A stretch of 64,000 bases of DNA from Azadirachta indica (taxonomy: Eukaryota; Streptophyta; Magnoliopsida; Sapindales; Meliaceae). The stretch covers positions 12,372,363 to 12,436,362 of the forward strand of contig CM040449.1 in NCBI GenBank assembly GCA_022749755.1. Reading direction: 5' to 3'. Within the stretch, counting starts at the first letter, position 1. Each line of letters opens with the position of its first letter. A program made the position numbers and the translations under genes. Shown here piece after piece: positions 11,831 through 23,079 of this stretch. The notes under the pieces are model-generated. The model did no database searches. It saw only the letters and a program-made list of their open reading frames with translations, and was not told the origin of the DNA.

Positions 11831-13043
11831 AATTAGTAAAGAAGAAATTATTTAACAATGCACATATAAGACAATGAAGTTCATTTTCTTATTTGAAAAT
11901 TTAGTTATTTTGTGAATTTTATGTGATGGATATTGTTGTATTGTTTTGCTACAATCTTTCGACGTTGTCCGTATGTTAGAGCTATCCGCGAATGAGTTAA
12001 TGCGCTTGTACATCAAAGAGTTGCTTGCACACTTGACGCTATTCGCGAGAGTGAGTACGATGGTAATCTATTTTCCGATAAAATGCTGACTAGCGCATGC
12101 ACTGACACCGACGGTGAGTCTAAACACGTAGTGAATCAGGGTTTAGTACAGAAAGCTGTACGCTGAGATAAGGTAGGGATATGATGGTTATTTTATGTGT
12201 AAACTGTACAGATGTACATATATGTATAATGTTGTAAATTGTACACATGTCTACTTGGATAATGACGGCAGCCCTTCTCAAGTGCCCACTTCAGTTGACA
12301 CCCCTTACAAGACCCAGATAGTGCATGACAGGGATCATTTTTGTGATACTCGATTGATGTAAGAAGAATTCACCCAAAATATCATAACATTAAAAAAAGA
12401 GCTTACTCGACATTTCTCACTGTTGAGTGATAATATCACTCAAAAAATTGACAGCTTGAATGCTGATATGAAGGTTTGGATGGATGCTCAGCGGACAAAA
12501 ATTACACAGTTCATAGATACGCAGCGAACAGAGATGACCCAGTTTATGGCAAAGTGGGAGGATTTGATGCAAAGGTATCCGTCTTATGATAGCTTTCAGG
12601 GCATTCATAATGAAGACGAGAGGTTTGAATAGATAGCCCCTATACCAGCTGATCAGGTAAATATAAATTATGAGATATAAATATATAAATTTGTCCTTAT
12701 GAATATAGCCTAGTGTATGAGTATTATACCTATTGGTTGATTTATATGGCCTAATATATAAGTATTATATTTATTAGTTAATTTGTATTTAGTCATGCCA
12801 CTTACATTAAATATATTTTTTTTCACATAGGAAATAAGCAGGCATGGGCAGTTTTACGGAGAACTATACAGATGGTGATAGTATTCCACCAAGAGATAGG
12901 CTAAATTCGGGGGGGTTTGAAGCACTTAATCAGTACGGTCGACCTTATAGACTGAGTCGATACGAACAGAGCCGATATATGATGTGACAGGCTTCAACAA
13001 CGGCCTGCTTTATAATATAGACCACGTTCGTGTACGGTCACAT
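11831..13043 (+). pseudogene. Middle part of the DUF1985/Ulp1 fossil, linker and coiled-coil-like region
   Basis: Broken coding sequence links the DUF1985 and Ulp1 parts. The clearest piece, 12,423-12,632, reads SDNITQKIDSLNADMKVWMD followed by DAQRTKITQFIDTQRTEMTQ. This is a polar, heptad-like stretch that could have been a coiled coil. 12,840-13,030 reads as part of a further exon with stops. Families of this type have low-complexity linkers here, so the assignment rests mainly on position and strand. Confidence 0.5.
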
Positions 13044-13480
13044 AGAGGTAGGCAGAAAAACTGGACCGAACCGGACTGAACTAGAATTGATGGGTTTGGT
13101 CCGATATTTTATGCAATTCGGTTCGATTTTAGTTTTTAAAATAAAAATCTTAAAATTTTCAGTCCGATTTCAGTTTTGATCCAAAAAACTTGGACCAGAT
13201 CCGATTTATTATTTTTTAATATTTTGCATGTAAACCTAAACTAGAAAATGACGTCATCTGGTACGCTGAAAAATTTTTAAAAAATAATAAATTTACCCAA
13301 AAATTGAACTGACTCGAAAATTGAACCAATCAGTCCGGTTTAAATTCAGTTTTAATATATAACTGGTCCGATTGTTTTCTTATTCGCTATGGTCCGGTTT
13401 TAAAATTTTGAGATCCAAAATTTTCAGGTTCAGTCCGGTTTTTCAAAAACTCGGACTGATTTGGATCATGCCCACTCCTA
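13044..13480. mobile_element. Short TIR element (hAT-like MITE) inside the Ulp1 fossil
   Basis: The left part AACTGGACCGAACCGGACTG and the right part (reverse complement CCGAGTTTTTGAAAAACCGG, ending GGAGTGGGCATGATCC) are inverted-type ends rich in GGACCGG/CCGGTTT words. Sequence before and after it reads as parts of the same broken coding region, so it is a later insertion. The TAGGnnGTGGGCA-like ends are seen in short plant hAT-type elements. I could not read a clean 8-bp target duplication, so the borders are approximate. Confidence 0.55.
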
Positions 13481-13939
13481 TGGTAACAGACACGTCATTG
13501 AGTCGCTTGCACCTGTTTCGGAGCAATGATATGTGAAGATGTTGTAGTGGATTGAGGGTACGGGCGTGCAAATTGAAACTAAGCATATCGCCATTAAGCC
13601 TGATTGACTCCATAGGATTATAGACCAGAACGCGTGGCTAGAAGACATTGTAGGTTATATTTGCAGTTGTTAGTTTTTTTTCGTTTTTTTTTCCTCTTTG
13701 TTTTTTGTAAAACCTTAAGACTATGTGTGTCCTTTTTTCACTGACATATTTGTCATATAACTTAGCATGTTGACAAATTTTTAGACATAGTCGCACATTA
13801 ACAGCTAGCCATACGTTAGGCAATCTCTCAAGAATGGACCATTGCATTCGCGCAGCTTTATGTATGCATTATAATGTGAATATGATAGATTGCATACATA
13901 ATTATTGTAATTGATATAAAAAAATCTCATGTTTGTCAT

Positions 13940-14472
13940 TGTTTGTGTTGCAGGCCACCCTTGAGGTAATATAGTGGGATGTGGCCAATGACACTAAACA
14001 GTTGGGATCATGTTTCGACGGTATTGATGTCACGTAGTATATGGCTAGGGACAATGAAGGCATGTATAGAAATTGGGAGACAGTTGATGTTGTTTACATT
14101 ATAGTCACATGTGGGTGTGATCATTGGGTTGTATGTGCCACAAAATTTTCGGATCGTCATATCACGATGTATGACTTGTCACCCTCGTCACACTCAGACG
14201 CTGTGATGGAAGGCCATATAAGACCTTTATGCCGACTACTACCTCAACTTATATGCCATGTTGGGATATATAGGGTGAGGCCAGAGTTAGGGAACAACAT
14301 AAAACCTTTCACATTTGAACGAAAGACATTAAGTGTGCCAAGACAGCATCTAGGGAGTGGTGATTATGGGTGGTTCATGTGCAAGTTCATTGAATTGTTT
14401 GGATTGACTCGTTCATTTGGCTTTGGCCCTGATTACAGTGTCTTATTAAGGCATAAGAGTGCATTAGACTAA
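13940..14472 (+). pseudogene. Ulp1/C48 cysteine protease-like domain, catalytic Cys lost
   Basis: After a plausible CAG acceptor at 13,952 the frame runs to TAG at 14,470-14,472 with two upstream stops, one at a likely Trp (VT*YMARD). The intact part shows the C48 pattern: CDHWVVCA gives the catalytic His, ITMYDLSP the Asp, and SGDYGWFMCKFIE is the active-site block. In this family the last block normally contains DCG with the catalytic Cys. Here the codon at 14,365-14,367 is TAT (Tyr), one G-to-A change from TGT. Ulp1-like enzymes cleave SUMO-type tags; in MULEs their role is unclear. This copy cannot be an active cysteine protease. Confidence 0.85.
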
Positions 14473-15763
14473 TTTTTTGACAAGTTGTTATAGGATATTG
14501 ATATATTATACTTTTCTATATATTGCCAATGTGATATATGACAAATACGTATTTATTGTTATATTTATATTTTCACGAAATTAAATTAGTTTAAAATAGT
14601 ATTAATGGAACATGATCAAGTATAAAAATATTCAAATGATTACATCTCGACAAAGGAAATTAATGATGGACATAGTAATAATAATATATTTCAATAATTT
14701 TTAGGATAACACGACCAATTCGCGATAGCCAACCAATTACATTATGATAAACAAGTACTCGTATGGAGTAACCTTGATTAAAAACACATTATCCTAAAGA
14801 TTGTATTTAAATAGATATTATACTACTTGAAATGTTTGTATATATGAAATTTTAACGTTAGAGAGGTTTGTATATTGTTGTGCTATAGGGCTATTTGTTA
14901 TTTATTTTTGTTGGGTTGATATTTTAAAGAAATATTCTTTTCTTTATTTTTCTTCTTTTTTGAGGTGTTGTGTAATTTGTATAGGGGGGTTTATGTAATA
15001 TATCAAGAGTGTTGCATAATTTTACCAAGAAATATTCTTTTTAGGGGGATTGTGTAATTAATCATGAGAACTATATGATATTTTCAAACTAAAATTATTT
15101 CCGAATATTAGGGTCCAATTTTCAGTTACTCGAAAGTAAGGGTACCCAAAAATGGGTATCTTGCTATTTAATAATATATATTAATAAATTTTATTATTAA
15201 ACAATTAATAATATAATAATAACTAATAATAATAAAATGAAAGTAATTATAATAAATTAATAATAATAAATAATAATACTAATATTTAATAATAATAAAA
15301 TAATATAATTAATAAAAGTAATAATAATTTATCAATAATAATTAATAATAATAGTTTTTTTTGGTATCCAAATTTCCTTGCTACTAATTCTTATACTTTT
15401 AATTTTGATATTGTTGTAATTAATTGAATAAGTCGTGACACATTGAACTTTTCAGTAAAAAAAATATTATAATTCTAAAAAAATATCTATTCCATGATGA
15501 CAAATACTAACAACATGATGATAGTGTTAGTTACAATGGAGTCTTTTAAGCATTAAAATTATTTTAATAATACAATATCAATATTTTCATTCATTACAAG
15601 ATTAATAATAATCTTGACTTTACAAAAAATAAATAATATTATCATGTTAATCCAAACGGATTGAATTCTGACATGTCGCATGATTGTGGCTAACTTCCTT
15701 AGAGCATGAGTATGTTTTTTTAACCAAGTCTTTGCCCGTAGACAGAATACGTCGTTTCCTTGG
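14473..15763. repeat. MULE interior between the two gene fossils, with a small AAT tract
   Basis: No coding signature is seen between the tail-to-tail fossils. 15,165-15,352 is another AAT/TAA-rich tract like the one at 8.4-10.7 kb. 15,131-15,165 has GGGTACCCAAAAATGGGTAT, a short palindromic word. Confidence 0.6.
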
Positions 15764-18010
15764 TCAACCCATCGGTACCTTCCCTCGGAGTGGCTTAACA
15801 ATTATATTTTGAACTTCATTAGAAACAACCCAATCACGCTGATTACCTACAGAAAATATATTCTCTGCGTAGGCCAACATAAGTGTGCCATTCGTATAAT
15901 AATGGGAGCAAAGGTTGTTATATTTTTCTCTAATAAAACGGGTTACTGCAAGTGTATCTGAGCAAGGTAATTGCATTAGATCAAATTGCCGGCACGTGCA
16001 ACTTTTTGCGTATAAATCCACCACGTCTTCTTGTCCCACGTTTTTCACCTGAAATTCAAAACTAGAAATAGGGCACGCCATTAGTCGTTCTGATTCTACT
16101 TCATGCTTGTTGACTATGGCTTAAGCCTATGGGGAAATGGTATGTGGTTCACATTTTGTGACTTTTTCCCTCTTATCATAGAACCACTCTTATATTACTG
16201 ATCGGATCCAACCCAACAATGCTATAATTGAGAGCGTCCATGCATCCCTCTACAGTGCATTCATACTCTTGGCTATATTGGTAGTCAATGTGTCATATCG
16301 TCATTTTGAAAAATGTGCTCTAACGCACCGATGAAAACCCACTTCATTCTTTAGGTAGTTTACCGCTGCTGGATGTATACCCCTTAACTTGTCATCCAAT
16401 CACTAAACTCAGCAAATGTATAAGTTTTAACAGCATTGTAATACCCAGGGAAGAACGTCTTTGACTTTTATCTTTCATTCTAAATTTTGGCTTAATGTTT
16501 CCATGAATATGATAAGTACAAAAGCCGTGATATGTATTTGGGAAGATTGTAGCTATGCCTTTCTCAATGTTGTTATGTCGATCTAAAACAAAATCCAAAT
16601 ATGATATTGGGCCAATTGCTTCATGAAGTTTTGACAAAAACTATTCGTAAGATGTGTCATTCTTAAAGTCTCCAATTCCAAATGCCATGGGATATATGTG
16701 ATTGTTTCCGTCGACAGTAGCTGTAAAAAACAAAATCCGCCAATCGGTCTCTTTTAAAAGGTACCGTCAAGAGCAATTACCGAACAACTAGCTCAACGAA
16801 ACCCTTAGACGGATGTACCAAAGGCCGCAAAGAAGTACAAGAAATGATTCTCATCGTCTTTTTCAATATGTGTGATTGTCCCCGGATTTATCTCTTATAA
16901 CATATGACAAAGTTGAGAGAGTGCCTTAAATGACTCAACTGGGTCTTTGTTTAGTAATTGACAAGCTTTTTCTTTTGCCAACTATGCCTTCCTATAAGAT
17001 ACAAGCACCCCATAGTCATTATGTATGTTGTCTCGAATGTTTTTTGGTGTATAAATTCTGCTAAGGTTCTAGAATTTACTTAAGATATGTTCACAAATTA
17101 ACAGGCTACTAGTTTGTCGATGGCCATCTTGCATTTGAGCACTTTGGCATGTGTACACACCCACGATTCGTGTGACACGAAAGTACCCATTAGTTTTATC
17201 ATTATTTATAGCACGCATCTGCCACTTACATCCATCCATAACACATTTTGCCTCAAAATGTGTAATTGTTGATCGATAAATGATGAACTAAAAATGCCTC
17301 ATCAACGCCATAATACTCAAATCATTTCGTAACTACTTCTTTGTTCTAAAAATCTATCCCATGTGGACATTACCATATATTGAACTTAACATAGCATTTA
17401 GGAAAATAGTTCTTTGCATAGACGGTTGATTGTCAAAATAGTCATGTGTAGGATCTTCATTATATAAGGGCAGTGAGTATACACTATAATTAATCGGTAC
17501 TTCATAACGGGGCATTGAAAGGTAAGGTACCTCTTCGGTATAGAATTCATTGTGATCTTAAGAATTTTGTTTGCCATCTCTCAACATGTTATGGTCAAAT
17601 GGTGTACAAGTTAGCTGGTTTACATTGCTAAATAAATTACTGCCCATAGAAGAGACAAATGGACGCGCATGTGATTCTTGAATTATATCTTCAAAAATAG
17701 TAGGTCGTGTCATTCTAGGTTCTTTAGACTCTGTAACTTCCACTCCAACAATGCAGTCCAAAGTTATATACAACGGAGTCGAACCACCTAATCGAGAGCC
17801 ATTGGAATTAAACAAATACACTAGAGACAACAGATCATGGTCATCAATTCTATTATCTAGAATAGGCGCAGTGGATAAGTTGCTATACTCTCTATACTTC
17901 GACTTTATACAAATTTTAAATTCTCTTCGATTTATCTAGAGCTGAGTATATATCATTTCTGCTAAATTTTGGTAGTTAGAATTTCTTGCTATGGTAATAA
18001 GTCGAAGTTT
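15764..18010 (-). pseudogene. MURA-like MULE transposase, decayed
   Basis: Reading the - strand from about 18,010: an N-terminal part SLVYLFNSNGSRLGGSTPLY, a DNA-binding FAR1/MuDR-type region (KCVMDGCKWQMRA), the start of the DDE domain (VIALDGTF.KRP), then ISYLDFVLDRHNNIEKGIAT with TYHGFCTYHIHGN, and a C-terminal SWIM finger KSCTCRQFDLMQLPC. This order is that of plant MuDR transposases. Many stops and frameshifts break it. In the SWIM finger the expected His after CS is Asp (codon at 15,956-15,958), so a zinc ligand is also lost. The gene is inactive. It is tail-to-tail with the Ulp1-like fossil. Confidence 0.85.
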
Positions 18011-18195
18011 TCCACCAATGTATTTCTAAATACCATCATCAAGTGTTTCCTAGAAATTGTCGTAGTGAACAGAAAATATTACTAAATATCCATATTTATG
18101 TAAATACATAAGAATTCAATATAATTATAATGTAAAAAACACATCAAAAATATGTAATATTTATTCACCCAATATTTTTCCTAAGACCGTTTTTC

Positions 18196-18420
18196 GGGTA
18201 AGGCCAAATTTTGTCTTATCTGACAAGTGGTTACCTTATCCAAAAATTATTTTTTAGGTAAGGTCACATTTTACCTTACTCTAAAACCATTTTTCAAGTA
18301 AGGCCACATTTTACCTTATCTGAAAAGTGGTTGCCTTACCCAAAAACTACTTTTTAGGTAAGGGCAAATTTTGTCTTACCTAAAAAGTAGTTTTAGGGTA
18401 AGGCAAAATTTGGCTTTACT
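18196..18420. repeat. Palindromic subterminal repeats near the right MULE end
   Basis: A ~24-bp imperfect palindrome of the form GGTAAGGnnAnATTTTnnCTTACC occurs five times in 225 bp (first units at 18,196 and 18,254). The spacers, such as CCAAAAATTATTTTTTAGG, are themselves near-palindromic, so the whole block alternates inverted copies. Subterminal repeats like this are common transposase-binding or hairpin-forming sites in plant transposons. Binding here is inference. Confidence 0.75.
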
Positions 18421-18744
18421 CGAAAAATGGCTTTAGGTAAAAAAACTCATGACCCAAAATTAATAACACTTTTATATCCTCAAATCAATTCTTGTCTTTA
18501 CATTCATACAATAATCAATTAACATAATTTAAACGTTAAATTAATTACTTTCTACTACCTAAATAAGATTGAATTACAAATCCTAATTAGAGAAATGATT
18601 GAATATTTTTAATTCACACATAAAACACATACCTATATGGTGAAACAAATTATTTAATGCAGGTGACCAACACTTTACCGTCAAAACTACACTATTACCA
18701 TACCGTCTACTATCATCGTTAGTAAGAGATATGAGTTTGAAAAG

Positions 18745-18955
18745 AGAAAAGTTTAAGTTTATGAGAGTTTGAGTTTGTCGAAATATAAAATAATAAGAAA
18801 AGTAAAAAAAAAACTTTCAGAAAAATAAAATTAAATTGGGCTATTAAGGATAATTTAGTTCAAAAAATATAGTTTAGGTTAGATTGATAAAATTTTTTTA
18901 CAAGAGATTATTTATATAAACTCAAAAAAATTAAGGTTATTTTGAGAAATTTTCC
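18745..18955 (-). repeat. Right terminal inverted repeat of the MULE
   Basis: This arm is the partner of the left TIR at 7785-7990, ending in TTTTGAGAAATTTTCC. The next nine bases, AAAAAGATT, match the AAAAGGATT before the left end except at one position. Confidence 0.85.
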
Positions 18956-19039
18956 AAAAAGATTAAAAATTATATTGTTGTTTATTATTTTTGCCTAAAG
19001 TTTAAATATAATTTAGCTTCAGATATTTAGATATTTCAA

Positions 19040-19319
19040 CCACTCGGTCTTTGCTTGAGTGGCAAAGGACTAGATTCCAATGACCTTGCTGTCTTCAACC
19101 AATAAGATTAATTTCTCACCCCTCATATGCGAAATACTACCTATTATAAGTGAAACCCATCTTATTAGAGTATGGGTAGAATTTCCTCTAAACGTAAAGA
19201 CAAGATATCACTCAAATTGGATGAAAAAATTCGAATAGTGTCATATGCAACTCAATCTAAACTCCCGACAGATCTCCAATATAATATTGATAGTTTGTAT
19301 ATGTATTATTTAAAAAAAA
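19040..19319 (+). mobile_element. tRNA-derived SINE with poly(A) end and TSD
   Basis: The body starts CCACTCGGTCTTTGCTTGAG. Its TTTGCTTGAGTGGCAAAGG stretch resembles a pol III A box in a tRNA-derived head. A CTCACCCCTCATATGCGA block follows, and then GTATGGGTAGAATTTCCTCT. It ends in an A-run at 19,311-19,320. The flanks AGATATTTAGATATTTCAA (19,021-19,039) and AGATATTTAGATATTTTCAA (19,320-19,339) are a 19-20 bp target duplication with one inserted T. Head, tail and duplication together identify a SINE of about 280 bp. It has no coding capacity. Confidence 0.85.
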
Positions 19320-19339
19320 AGATATTTAGATATTTTCAA

Positions 19340-20090
19340 ATGTATTTATTTTTCAACTTATTCTAAAATAAAATAATTGTTTAAATAAATATATATTAAA
19401 AAGTTTCATATAATACCAAAATCTGAAATTTTAATATTTCAATATGTTTACGTATTTATAATTTTTAAAAATACCTTTATAAAATTTATTTATTTTTTAA
19501 TATATAGAGCTTATCTTAATTATTTAGAAGGATATAATAGATAAAAATACTAGTTTTTATATATTTTACATTCATATGTGATAATAAAAGGCAAAAATAT
19601 TATTTAGAATTATTTAGATTTGTATATTTAAATTCATCCAAAATTTTAAATTCACTTATATTGTAGATTAAAAACAAATACACCTTAAGTATTTAATAGA
19701 CAAGTCTTGATGGATATTAGGTATTTAACTATTAACATACCTCTCATTCATAGCGTAATCTAATTTTAATATAAATCTTAAATTTAGTATTCTATTAAGT
19801 AAATTGTTAAACTCAAAACTTTTAAATTATTAAATAAAGACTCAACATTAAATATTTAAAAATAAATTTTAATATCTATTATTTTTTTATTGATACCTTA
19901 TCTAGGATTAAATCATGTGGACGTTATAAATTACGAAGCAAAACTATTTTTATAAGACAATATACATCTTCATTCATATGTATGTAATTTGTAAATGAAA
20001 CTATAAGGCAATTAAATAATTTGTAACAACATTCCAAACTAGCTTTAGGTGAAAAGTCCAATCAAGCTTACCTAAGATATAAGGGAATTA
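19340..20090. other. AT-rich intergenic DNA, nothing recognised
   Basis: No coding frame, RNA gene or repeat pair could be supported between the SINE and the tandem duplication at 20.1 kb. Confidence 0.6.
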
Positions 20091-20092
20091 TA

Positions 20093-20347
20093 CAATTTGT
20101 GACGCATACAATCCAAAATGGGAAAGTTGACAATTTCTTTAATTGGAATCTTTGGAAGGGCCAAATTCAGAGTATCAATTAGTCAATATGCAATTTGAAA
20201 TATATTACTTATTGTGACAATAATTTGTGACACATGCAATCTAAATTAAACTATTTTTAAGTGACAATCAATTTTAATTGACTTGGGGATAGGCCACATT
20301 CACAATAACATTAATCAATGTGCAATTTGAAGAGTATTATTATTTTA
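20093..20347 (+). repeat. Diverged ~130-bp tandem duplication
   Basis: Two adjacent units share AATTTGTGAC(G/A)CAT(A/G)CAATC at the start, a middle GACAAT..TTTAATTG block, GGCCA(A/C)ATTCA, and an ATCAAT..GTGCAATTTGAA-type block at the end. The first runs 20,093-20,222 and the second 20,223-20,347. They are well diverged. Confidence 0.6.
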
Positions 20348-20769
20348 TTGTTGCACTACATGCAGAGTTGGAGGCATATTCCTCAGTTGTCACATTACTT
20401 CAACATGTTTACCATTATTGGTATACCACGTGGTTCATTATATTATTATAATTATTGATATATGATATTTAAAATGTAAGACTATTTGAAGTCTATCTAT
20501 TAATATTGTTTAATATGATTTAAAATATTTATATGAAGGAAAATAATTACCAATTTTATATTTTTATACTATTTTGTGAATTATTGGTTACAGATACTTT
20601 CGATAGTTTAAATTGAATATAGTATAGCATTAATATATGAGGCATTCTCAATCGATAGAGGTATTTAAATTTAAAAATTAAAGTTTGATGTGTATCAAAT
20701 ATAAGGTTGCTGATCCTTATCCTTAAGCGAATTATATAATATGTAATATGTAATTTAGATATTTGTTAA

Positions 20770-22990
20770 AATAATTAACTATAATTATCATTTCCCATGT
20801 GAGGAAGAAATTCTTGCCCCAAACACCAGCTCACCAATAGATTAAATTTAGTACAAGTAGGCCAAATTTTATAATTATGCTACAAAATAAAGATGTATTC
20901 AACATAATACCTTCAATAAAATAAGAGAATAATAGAGTAATGGCATTTTCATCCTTAAACTTTGTAAAAATAATAAATTTGGATATAATTTACTCATTTG
21001 TAATAATTTCATCCCTGCAATAGAGTTATATGAAACTACATAACTACTACAATCATTAAGAGTAACAATTTATGTTAATGGTTCATTTTTGTGCCGTGTT
21101 AAATGAAAGTATAATATATTTTAAGTTTTTTCGAACCTTTTTTATTTATTAATCATATTAATAATTAAAAATTCTAACCCGTACAATTATTAAAATATAT
21201 TAATTAAATATAATTATATCACCTATTTAATATATTATTTTGATATGTTTTTTAATGGAATTGAATATTGTTGACAAATATAATTAAACAACTCAAAATA
21301 TAAAAAATATAAAATAAATTTATTATATTATAAATGAATTTACATGTTAAGAACATTAAATTCGAGCTGCCATTTATTTTAGTTCAATATGAACTGGTTA
21401 ATTTTATATTGTGTTTATGTTATGGATGAGTTCGTGTTAAAATTGACTAAACTAATAATTAGTGACTAATTTGTTAAAATTATGAAAATATATCCTAATT
21501 TATTTTGTTTTTGAAAATACGGCCGAAAACGTTATTACCCCAAAAAATAATTACGTGTGCTTTATAAAAAATGTTTCATACGTGTCACTTGATGATTGGC
21601 TAAAGACCATGAACTCCTGTGGGACTCTCAAGTGCAAATATTTAATTCCACATCCATCCAACTATAATCTTCATTTGTTCGACGGTGGACAAACCATAAT
21701 CTTCCTCTGAAATTGGAAACCGAATAATAACACTCTTGTTTTTAAATGTTTAAAAACTAAATTTAACAATTAAGTCCCTTTTCTAGTTTTCTTTGTTTTC
21801 TTATCCATTTAATAGTCTATTAGCATAAAGAATAAAATGTTCAAATTAAAAATTTTTTTGCATTAATTCATCATTGTTTTAAAATTTGGGAACAATAATA
21901 TTAATACTCTAACATCAGTAAGTGATTGGAAAATCTATCGAAAAAAAGGGAAGGTTAGAGAGACTCTTAAGATAAACTTTTTATTAATAAAATTTTTAAC
22001 AAAAATTTATTAATTATTTAGTTGTTATAAATAATTTTTTAGAGAAAATTATATAATTACTTTAACAAACGAGTTTTGAAAGTTATATTATAAAGAAATA
22101 ACGTAAAATATTTTTAATAAAATAAAACTATTTTAGACCATTTAACCTTTTTAAAAAAAATAAAAAAAATTATTACAAAAAACCCAAAATTTAACTTACT
22201 TTCGGTAGAAGAAAACATAATTTTTCAAAATATCTATGGAAACTCTTCTCTTGTGCTAACCAAATTAATATTAAAAAAAATTGAAATAATTTTTACTATT
22301 AGCAAAAGCCTTTTTGATTCAAAAAAAAAAAAAAAACCAAACCAAACAAATATTAAAACACTCTTAATTATCCATTTAAGACGATATTGCCTATTGTTTC
22401 CTCTAATTTACATGTCCAAGTCCACGATTTATGATCTTTCTTTGCTTAGAAAGAGCTACATATCTACATTTCTAAAATAGAAAAGTCATTTCACTTTAAA
22501 TATTTAATCAATTTGACCATTCCTTTAGATACATACATAGGTACATACGTATGTACCTACGTACATACATAAATACATATGCACATGCACACACATACAT
22601 ACATACATACATACATACAAACATGCATATATATATATATATATAAATTCAAATTGCTTTCAATAATATTTAATTTTTGACCTTGAAGTTAATTTTTAAT
22701 CATTCTTGCCAAAAGTCAATATATTATTTATCTTATTTAACTATTTTTTTAGTTTCAATGGATTTTAATTTTTTTGGGATTGCTGAGTTTTTATTATATT
22801 TTTAAAAGCATAGTTGTTCTTTTTTAAAGAAATTATTTGATAATACTTAAATTTTTAAGAGAATCACTCAATTTTTTTATTAATGTGCGAACATACATAG
22901 AAAATAATTATGACTTTAAAACCACAACACCTTAATATTAAATAAATTAAACTAGTATGATTATGCACATGTTCACATGCAGAAAATAAT
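20770..22990 (+). repeat. Duplicated SDC promoter region without a gene, copy P2
   Basis: This unit matches the next one (23,080-25,290) along its length. Shared landmarks are CCCATGTGAGGAAGAAATT with AAGTAGGCCAAATTTTATAA, GTGTCACTTGATGATTGG near 21,577, the CATCCAACTATAATCTTCAT block, and TTCACATGCA near 22,972. In the other copies the last landmark leads to SDC exon 1; here it does not, and P3 starts instead. So the copy holds promoter sequence with no coding sequence. A CATA/TACA-type microsatellite expanded at 22,530-22,640. Confidence 0.8.
22530..22645. repeat. (CATA)n/(AT)n microsatellite with palindromic core
   Basis: TACATAC-type tetranucleotide repeats include a palindromic GTACATACGTATGTAC-type centre near 22,542, then about six CATA units and an (AT)n run at 22,628-22,645. 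It is inside promoter copy P2 and absent from P1 and P3. Confidence 0.85.
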
Positions 22991-23079
22991 GGAGGAATAA
23001 ACATTCTCCTCTTTAAACTTTATCTACTTAAATATTTATTCAAATAACACAATTTCAATATTTATCCAAATAATTAACA

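Larger units (their letters stand above)
7785..18955. mobile_element. 11.2-kb Mutator-like element (MULE) carrying Ulp1 protease and transposase fossils
   Basis: The left end GGGAAATTTCTCAAAA (7785-7800) and the right end TTTTGAGAAATTTTCC (18,940-18,955) are inverted. Inverted similarity continues inward for roughly 200 bp on each side. The flanks are AAAAGGATT (7776-7784) and AAAAAGATT (18,956-18,964), a 9-bp target duplication with one G/A difference, as expected for MULEs. Inside are a + strand DUF1985/Ulp1-like gene and a - strand MURA-like transposase, both full of stops. Plant MULEs that carry a Ulp1-like cysteine protease are a known group (KAONASHI/KI-MULE and related types). Later insertions sit inside it. 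The element is clearly inactive by itself. Confidence 0.9.

Noticed and set aside
12417..12608. A - strand open frame opposite the coiled-coil-like part of the Ulp1 fossil
   Set aside because: It is the shadow of the + strand frame, which reads as a charged heptad-like protein segment in line with the neighbouring DUF1985 and Ulp1 blocks.
7785..18955. A novel multi-gene defence or biosynthetic cluster
   Set aside because: The two gene-like regions inside are transposase and transposon-borne protease fossils, bounded by TIRs and a 9-bp target duplication.
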